Assembly: GCA_024278755.1 (NCBI GenBank)
Contig: JAJRSO010000041.1
Location: 1-64,000, forward strand
DNA: 64,000 bases
DNA from: Calditrichota bacterium
GTDB taxonomy: Bacteria; Calditrichota; Calditrichia; Calditrichales; Calditrichaceae
Direction: 5' to 3'
Numbering within the stretch: position 1 is the first letter of the stretch; every line of letters begins with the position of its first letter. This document shows positions 58,038-64,000 of this stretch, piece by piece. Below the pieces are notes generated by a model, which was given only the letters and a program-made list of their open reading frames with translations, ran no database searches and had not been told where the DNA came from. The position numbers and the translations under genes were made by a program.

Positions 58038-60365
58038 TTAAAAACGACCAAATTGAAAATGCACTTTCCACTTTCCGGAACGTTGTAAATTATCATTATA
58101 ATAATCAAAGCCGTATCCAAAGTCGATTCCGATAATTCCAATCATCGGCATAAACAGACGCACGCCTACACCTACAGAACGATACAAATCGAAGGGGTTG
58201 GTTTGTCCGATCTCTTCCCATACATTTCCGGCGTCGGCAAAGAGCAGACCGAAGATAGTCGGGTTCGGCGCGATGGGAAAACGCAGTTCGAGGGAAGTTT
58301 TAAACATGGATTTACCGCCTTTAGGGCTTCCTCCCGCAGTGAGCGGGCCGATTTGTCCGTCATCGTAACCGCGTAAGCCTTCGGAAAAACCGAGGCCGCT
58401 CCCGCCAAGATAAAAATATTCGCCATAAAGAATATTGGTTTGATTAGTCAGCTTTTTCAGGATGCCGTACTTGTTTTGACTGTACAAAACCAGCCCAAAT
58501 GGAAGCGGAACAAACCACTCTGCCGAGAGATTCACTTTAAAAAAGTCCTGATCACCACCGAGGATACCGCCGGATAATTCGGTGCTGATGGAATGCGAAG
58601 AACCGCGCGTGGGAAATTCCGGATTATTACGGCTGTCTCTGGAAAAAACCTGAGTAATACTTACCTGTTGGCTGGCGCCGCTTTTTCCATAGTACTGACG
58701 ATAGCGATCGGCCAGTTCCGGATCGCGTATATTGTCAATGCGCGATTGAGCATAGCGTAAAATCCAGTCCCCGCGGAAATAGTTATCCGGCCAGTAAAAA
58801 CGTCGTCCTAAGTGCAGCGAGGCGCCGCGATCATTCTGATCCCAGGGATAGTAGCCGCCGCCGCGACGGGTATCGAATATGGAAAATCCGCCAAGGGTCG
58901 GCGTATCAAATAACCAAGGTTCGGTAAAACTGATGGAAATGGAACGGTAGATGGAGCCAAACTGCCAGTCGAATACGAGACGCTGTCCACCGCCGCCGGA
59001 AAAGGGATGGGCCAGTGAAAAATTGTTAAAGGTCAGCCCCACGCTTCCTATCATGCCGTCCCGCTGACTGTAACCGGCAGACATATTGGCCATATCGGTG
59101 GATTTTTCTTTGACATCCAGAACGAGGTTGACATTTTTATCGTCATTGGGTAAAAGTTTTACATCGGGATTGGCATAGGCAAAATAATTTAAAATGGTGA
59201 CGTCCCGGATGGAGCGTTCCAGTTTACTGCTGTTAAAAACATCGCCCGGATGAATTTTAAACTCCCGGCGGATAACCTTTTCTTCCGTTTTATCATTTCC
59301 GTTGATAACGATCTCTTTGATATGAACCACATGACCTTCGATAATTCTAAAAAGGATGTTTAGGGTATCGGTATGTACCGGTGTTTCTTTGGGCTGAATA
59401 TTAGCAAAAAGATAACCTTGATTGTAGTACATTTTCTGCAGGCGGTCACGAACGCCTTCATCGTATTTCTTTTGGTTGTACAAATCCCCTTTTTCTATAT
59501 CAAGATTCTCCAGCAGCACCTCGTCGCTAAAGATAACATTTCCTTCGAAACTGATATCGCCAAAATAATATTTATTCCCTTCGTTCACCCAGATATCAAT
59601 GTATAAATCCGAGCGGTCTTCGCTGTATGATAACGAATCCTTTATAATTTCCGCATCCCGATAGCCGTTTTCTTTTAGATAAAGAACGATCTTATCTTTA
59701 TCTTCTTTATATTTTTTCGGGTCAAAATCGGCGCTGCGCCACCAGCGGTCTTCTTTAATCTCATCCATCGCGTCCAGCAAGTCGTCCGAATCGATATTCG
59801 TATTGCCATGAAAGGTTATTTTTTCGACCTGAACTTCGCTACCTTCGTCAATAGTGATATTTAAATTGACGTAATTTTTGCCTGCTTTAACCGTGTCGAT
59901 GGCAACTTCCGCCAGAAGATATCCTTCTTCGTGATATTTTTTAAGCAGAAATTTTTTCATCTTTGCTGTACGATATGGCGTAATGACCATACCGCGATAG
60001 GTATCCAGTTCATCTTCCACCTCGTCTTTCGACAGGGCGTCAAATCCTTCAATCTTCACTTCGCGTAAACGGGGGTACTCTTTCACTTTAATAAACAGAT
60101 CGAGCCCCTCAAGGCTCTGATTGGTGACATATATCTGAATATCCGAAAAGATATTCAGGGACCACAAATTACGTACGGCCTGCTGGATATCTTCACCGCT
60201 CACGTTAACGCCGGAAATCAGGCCCGAGTTTAAGCGAATCATAGCGGCATCCGCCGTAATATTTCCATCCACCGTTATAGAGTTAAGTTTCACTTTGTGG
60301 GTTTGGGCCTGCACAGCTGCCATTGTAAAAAGTGTAATAAGAAAAACCCGAATTAACTTCTGCAC
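58038..60365 (-). CDS. bamA: outer-membrane protein assembly factor BamA
   Basis: The 775-residue core of the BAM complex inserts outer-membrane proteins. After a signal (MQKLIRVFLITLFTMAAVQA) come five POTRA domains (about 25-345) with repeats like LREVKIEGFDALSKDEVEDE, VEKITFHGNTNIDSDDLLDA and IKEIVINGNDKTEEKVIRRE, then the Omp85 barrel. The loop-6 motif lies in EGLRGYDDGQIGPL, and the final residue is F as for barrel proteins (FQFGRF). The start is GTG 60365, five bases after GGAGG; the longer frame from TTG 60377 would translate that ribosome site. It follows tamB by 16 bases. Confidence 0.95.
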   Translation of the reverse strand: MQKLIRVFLITLFTMAAVQAQTHKVKLNSITVDGNITADAAMIRLNSGLISGVNVSGEDIQQAVRNLWSLNIFSDIQIYVTNQSLEGLDLFIKVKEYPRLREVKIEGFDALSKDEVEDELDTYRGMVITPYRTAKMKKFLLKKYHEEGYLLAEVAIDTVKAGKNYVNLNITIDEGSEVQVEKITFHGNTNIDSDDLLDAMDEIKEDRWWRSADFDPKKYKEDKDKIVLYLKENGYRDAEIIKDSLSYSEDRSDLYIDIWVNEGNKYYFGDISFEGNVIFSDEVLLENLDIEKGDLYNQKKYDEGVRDRLQKMYYNQGYLFANIQPKETPVHTDTLNILFRIIEGHVVHIKEIVINGNDKTEEKVIRREFKIHPGDVFNSSKLERSIRDVTILNYFAYANPDVKLLPNDDKNVNLVLDVKEKSTDMANMSAGYSQRDGMIGSVGLTFNNFSLAHPFSGGGGQRLVFDWQFGSIYRSISISFTEPWLFDTPTLGGFSIFDTRRGGGYYPWDQNDRGASLHLGRRFYWPDNYFRGDWILRYAQSRIDNIRDPELADRYRQYYGKSGASQQVSITQVFSRDSRNNPEFPTRGSSHSISTELSGGILGGDQDFFKVNLSAEWFVPLPFGLVLYSQNKYGILKKLTNQTNILYGEYFYLGGSGLGFSEGLRGYDDGQIGPLTAGGSPKGGKSMFKTSLELRFPIAPNPTIFGLLFADAGNVWEEIGQTNPFDLYRSVGVGVRLFMPMIGIIGIDFGYGFDYYNDNLQRSGKWKVHFQFGRF

Positions 60366-60381
60366 TATTTCCTCCAAAAAA

Positions 60382-63300
60382 TTAAAAAGTAAAGGATTGT
60401 CTTAATCGTATTTTAAAGTCATTTAAATACTGTTTTTCATTTGTGAGTCTGTGATAACGCATCAACTCACGGTCAAACTCAAATTCTACCAAAACGTTCC
60501 GTAAAAAACGATATTCTATCCCAAACGAGTGATTTATATCCAGTTCCGGTTCGTCTTGATTATATACGGAAACCAGTTGCCCTGTATAGGTTAAATAGAG
60601 ATCTTTGGACAGATATTTACCGATGGTAATGTCCGAACTTTGCATCAAAAACAGGTATGATGCATTTGATACAAAAGGGTTAAAGAACAGATGTTCATTT
60701 GAATTATACCCAAAACTGGAAAAGAATAAATTCTTTGCAATATTAGAATTGATTCGCACCATATCCACCCCGAGCCCTTGTTCCAAAACCCGTTCAATAG
60801 GCCTGAGTAAAGGCCGAATTAAATAACGTTCGGTAATCGAACCGCCCACGCTGGTTGCTTTTTCTTTTATATTGGATACGGTAAACCCCATATACGATAA
60901 CACCTGTTCCTGATCTTCGCCAATCTGCGGATCTGCCGACTCCAGTTTAAAACGAAAATCCTCAAGACTGCCCTGATGTTTTTCAATATTTGTTTCAGAA
61001 TCCACCGCGTACAATTTTAAATAAATTGTTTTGGGAATGGCTCCCACGCTGTCTCTAACGGTGGTCCAGGCTCTTCCGGAAATCAGAGGATACGGATCCC
61101 AGTCCGTAAATTCAACCGAGAAAAAATCCACTTTAAAATTTTGATCCAGATATTCCAGTCGGCCGCGGCTGGAATTTAATTTACCAACCGGTTTAAAAGT
61201 GCCTTCGCTGATGATTCCCGTAAAGCGCAACCCCGGGCTGGATTCATCCATATATAGCTCGGTATTAACATTATCGATATAGGCCGGTATTTCCTTATGG
61301 TACACTACATCTTTACCCGATTTAAGCCTGACGTCCCATTCCATATTGGATAAAAATTCCACCGCGGTGGATTTTTTTCGCCGGGCGTTCGGGGAAGTGA
61401 TAAACGGATAAGTAATCCTTGTGTTAAACAGTCGTAACGTTCCGTATGCCAAGGGATGTTTTACCGGACCGGCGAAGTAAAAGTGCTCGTCGTTTTTTCT
61501 GCCTGAAAGATATAAAAACCCACTGTCCTCTTTTTTCATAAGTCCGGGAATATTAAGTTCTACCCCACCTTTTTCGGTTTTAATATCCAACACTCCAAAA
61601 TCCAGGTTAATCCCCTTAAAATACCAGGGTTTAAGCTTTCGTCCTGTTGTAGTGGTTACATTGCGTACGGTATTAAAAGTGACGGTTTTGTCGTCAACAG
61701 ATGCTTTTAAATTTATAAAATTAACCTGATTTGTACCCTTTTTCAGTTCAATCGTACCATGAATGTTCTGTACATGCGGAGCGACGGAAGCCATCCAGAG
61801 CTCACCCCGGTCAATCTTACAAATACTGCTTTTTATTTTGATCTGACCGCGGGTTCCACCCAACTCGGCCTGAATATCCGCCAGTGAGGTTCCACCCTCG
61901 AAAAAATTAACCCAGGTAGGAAGGAATGCCAGCGCGTCCCCTTTAAAATGAAGCTTCACATCGAGCGAGTCATTTTTTTTTAGCGGCAAATTCCCCTGTG
62001 CTTCCAAACTAAAATCACCCTCCCTGACTAAAGCAAGGTTACTGAAAACAATCTGGTGCCCTTCTGCCTTTAGCAATCCCTTTTTGGCGTTTAGCGCGTC
62101 GGTAAACTGAAAATCCAGATGATCGAAGGGTGTTTTATATAGTGAACCGTTTTGGATTGAACCGCTGGATGCAATTTTAGGATTCAGATACGAGCCACCC
62201 AGACTAACGGCATAAGAGGCCGAACCGTTTAAAAAATTATTTTTTGGATTGATGGCCGTTAAAACTTTTTCGATATCCACATCGGAACCGGTAAAATTCC
62301 CGCTAAGCGTTCGGTCGGTTAACGAGGCTGAAAAATTCCCTTCGGAAATAGGAACATTATTTAACGAGATTCTAAGCGAATCGACACTGATCCGTTCTTT
62401 ATCGGCATCCGCAACAATATCTGCCCGATAATAGCCAATAGTATTAAAAACAAAGCGATCGGCGCTCAATTGCGCCCTAACATGAGGTTGTTGCATCGTT
62501 CCGTCTAATCTAATCGTTCCTGAGATACGGTTTTGCTGCAAATAATCATCGGTTGCCAGCGTATCATTAATTGCGGCCGTCAGACAAAAGTCCGAAAATT
62601 TTGCCAAACCGCTAATCTTTCCATCGTCCTGCATTTCGAGGTTCACGTCTCCGTTAATACCCGCAGGGAAGTTAAAAGTACCGTTTAAAAATCCGTTTGT
62701 CAGAGAGACGTCAAAAAAGCCCAGTAAATTTTTTATTTCAAGACTGCCCCTGGCCTGTTTCTTTTCCGAAAACAGATTCCGAAGGTTTGCCGTAAGTCTC
62801 AAATCGTTATCGGAAGACTGTTTGTCCATAATTTTTATTTCGGCGCCCATGTTATCCAGCGCCCCCCGTAACCGGATTTCGGATGCGTATCGCGTAAAAA
62901 AGCGTTTCAGTACGGCTTTTGAAGTTAAAGACGCAAATGGGAATGCGGATAGCAGGGCTTCGCTTATAACCGGTTGCGAGAAAATGTTTTTTAGTTCAAT
63001 AAAGGCTTTGGAGCGGGTGGGATTGTTTTCGGCAAGCCGGATTGTTATATCTTTTTCTGTACCGGATACTCTCCCTCTAAAATGCAACAACGTATCGGCC
63101 GTATCTAAAACAGAATAGCGCCAGCCGCCGTTAAGTAGGGTCGTCTGCGTATTCAGATTCAGTTACACTCCAAATCGCTGGGTTTTATTCGTCAGCAAAT
63201 CAAAAAAAACATGCTTTTCTGACTTTAGAGATGCCAGCAAAGAGAGATTGAGATTCCCGTCTTCACTGTTCCAAATACCATGGCTACGTATTTTAACACG

Positions 63301-63999
63301 TCCCAAAGTAGACCCGAACGCCCCGATTTGCAGCTTGCCCTGACTAAAGGAGAGTTGGGCGCTTAAAGCTGTAAAATCCACTCCTTTTCCGGCAAACATA
63401 TTTTTTGCGGTAACCCGGGCATACGCTTTCTTCTCACTAAAATCATACCGCACCCGAATATTAAAATCGTTAATCCGACTTTGCAGCGCCCCCGCGGTTA
63501 ATTTATTTAGCGCCAAATGCGTAAAACGGATATTTGCCTTAACCTTTTTTTCGAGCAGATTTTCGCTTAATAAATCAAATTTAAAATCCGACCCGTTTAA
63601 TCGGCCGCTACCATTTTTTATCTTTAGCGTTTTCCCGTTTAGTCTAATTTCCCCTGTCCCATCCGATATTTGAATCTGCTTAATCCGCACTTTTAAACCG
63701 GCAATTTTTATATTTCCGTCGAAACGGGTGCTGTCTGCTAAAAAATTTTTATTTTCAATTTTAACCGAACCCGTTAAAACGCCGGCTTCGAGCCTTGTTT
63801 CCCGCGATAGAAAAGGAAGATGTAATTCATCTGCCTGCACATCCAGAAAATCCAGGTTGGTAACGGAACGGCGAACGGCGGTATGAAACATTGTAGTTAT
63901 GCGGCAGTTAGTACTTTGACTGGATAAGATACTTCCTTCCAGAACCATTTTTATCTGCGCAGAATCTCCCGGTGTAATTTGCCCCACAATATTTTTAGC
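60382..63999 (-). pseudogene. tamB: TamB-like translocation and assembly protein, C-terminal part, interrupted by TAA
   Basis: A huge periplasmic protein of the TamB/DUF490 family that with BamA-type barrels builds or supplies the outer membrane. The visible part has about 1205 codons and runs off the right edge. The C-terminus holds the DUF490 domain (YLDQNFKVDFFSVEFTDWDP, GRAWTTVRDSVG, LSYMGFTVSNIKEKATSVGG) ending LRQSFTF. Upstream are long beta-rich repeats. At 63163-63165 a TAA splits it: QRFGV TAA LNLNTQTTLLNGGWRYSV, same frame. The N-terminal fragment lacks the membrane-interacting domain. The location directly upstream of bamA is conserved for tamB-like genes in several FCB genomes. 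Confidence 0.85.
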
Positions 64000-64000
64000 C

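Noticed and set aside
60366-60377. TTG start of bamA at 60377
   Set aside because: It would translate the GGAGG ribosome site; GTG 60365 has ideal spacing and gives a normal signal peptide.
26003-63999. Stop-codon reassignment (a new genetic code)
   Set aside because: TAA, TAG and TGA all occur internally and all also end intact genes at the expected family lengths, and most of the window shows no internal stops. One reassigned codon could not explain the seven cases.

Overview
The window reads as chromosomal DNA from a Gram-negative bacterium of the FCB superphylum, most likely Calditrichota or a close relative. The main evidence is a GWxTD-domain protein, a fused lpxC-fabZ reading frame, a 31-residue AURKAIP1/COX24-like basic protein, TPR and TolB-like lipoproteins, full lipid A and BAM machinery, and no plasmid, phage or IS signature. 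The taxon is inferred from gene families, because the window holds no 16S gene. Nearly all genes lie on the minus strand; the block at about 24.8-34.1 kb is on the plus strand.

Layout. 0-1.1 kb: N-terminus of a Tat-exported protein, a cluster of palindromic intergenic repeats, and a small decayed exported-protein gene. 1.3-7.5 kb: a DUF4416 protein, a long-chain acyl-CoA synthetase, the mrfA-mrfB DNA-repair pair, and a headless reading frame whose stop lies one base before the mrfA start. 8.0-16.6 kb: an operon of chorismate mutase, mltG, a UvrD/PcrA helicase, a 1200-residue TPR protein and a TolB-like lipoprotein, closed by a terminator. 16.8-24.2 kb: trpD, a metallophosphatase-like protein, a STAS protein, secF, secD and ligA. 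24.8-34.1 kb (plus strand): two coupled lipoproteins, a PdxJ-like gene without its catalytic residues, a glycosidase-like membrane protein, smc and a GWxTD protein. 34.1-37.4 kb: nadK, xseB, xseA, the 31-residue protein and a zinc-ribbon/TPR membrane protein. 37.4-47.4 kb: an MltD-like transglycosylase, rfaE2, rfaE1, a receiver-PAS-histidine kinase, a small membrane protein, gamma-glutamyltransferase, a thioredoxin-like lipoprotein, a RodZ-like protein and recJ. 47.4-48.8 kb: RNase P RNA, a coiled-coil zinc-ribbon protein and a CAU-anticodon tRNA. 48.8-64 kb: an unrecognised 724-residue protein, rseP, an outer-membrane protein, a lipoate-ligase-like protein, lpxA, lpxC-fabZ, lpxD, skp, bamA and tamB, which form one envelope-biogenesis cluster.

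The most unusual signal runs across genes. Seven otherwise collinear genes (pdxJ-like, smc, nadK, rfaE2, rfaE1, lpxC-fabZ, tamB) each carry exactly one in-frame stop codon with no change of frame. All three stop codons are used. Two more genes (trpD and the zinc-ribbon/TPR gene) have no ATG, GTG or TTG at the expected start and show ATC behind a Shine-Dalgarno sequence. Only one likely frameshift was seen. Several of these genes are normally essential, so the choices are base-substitution error in the assembly, recent gene decay, or leaky stops and non-standard starts. The sequence alone does not decide. No defence system, CRISPR array or mobile element was found.
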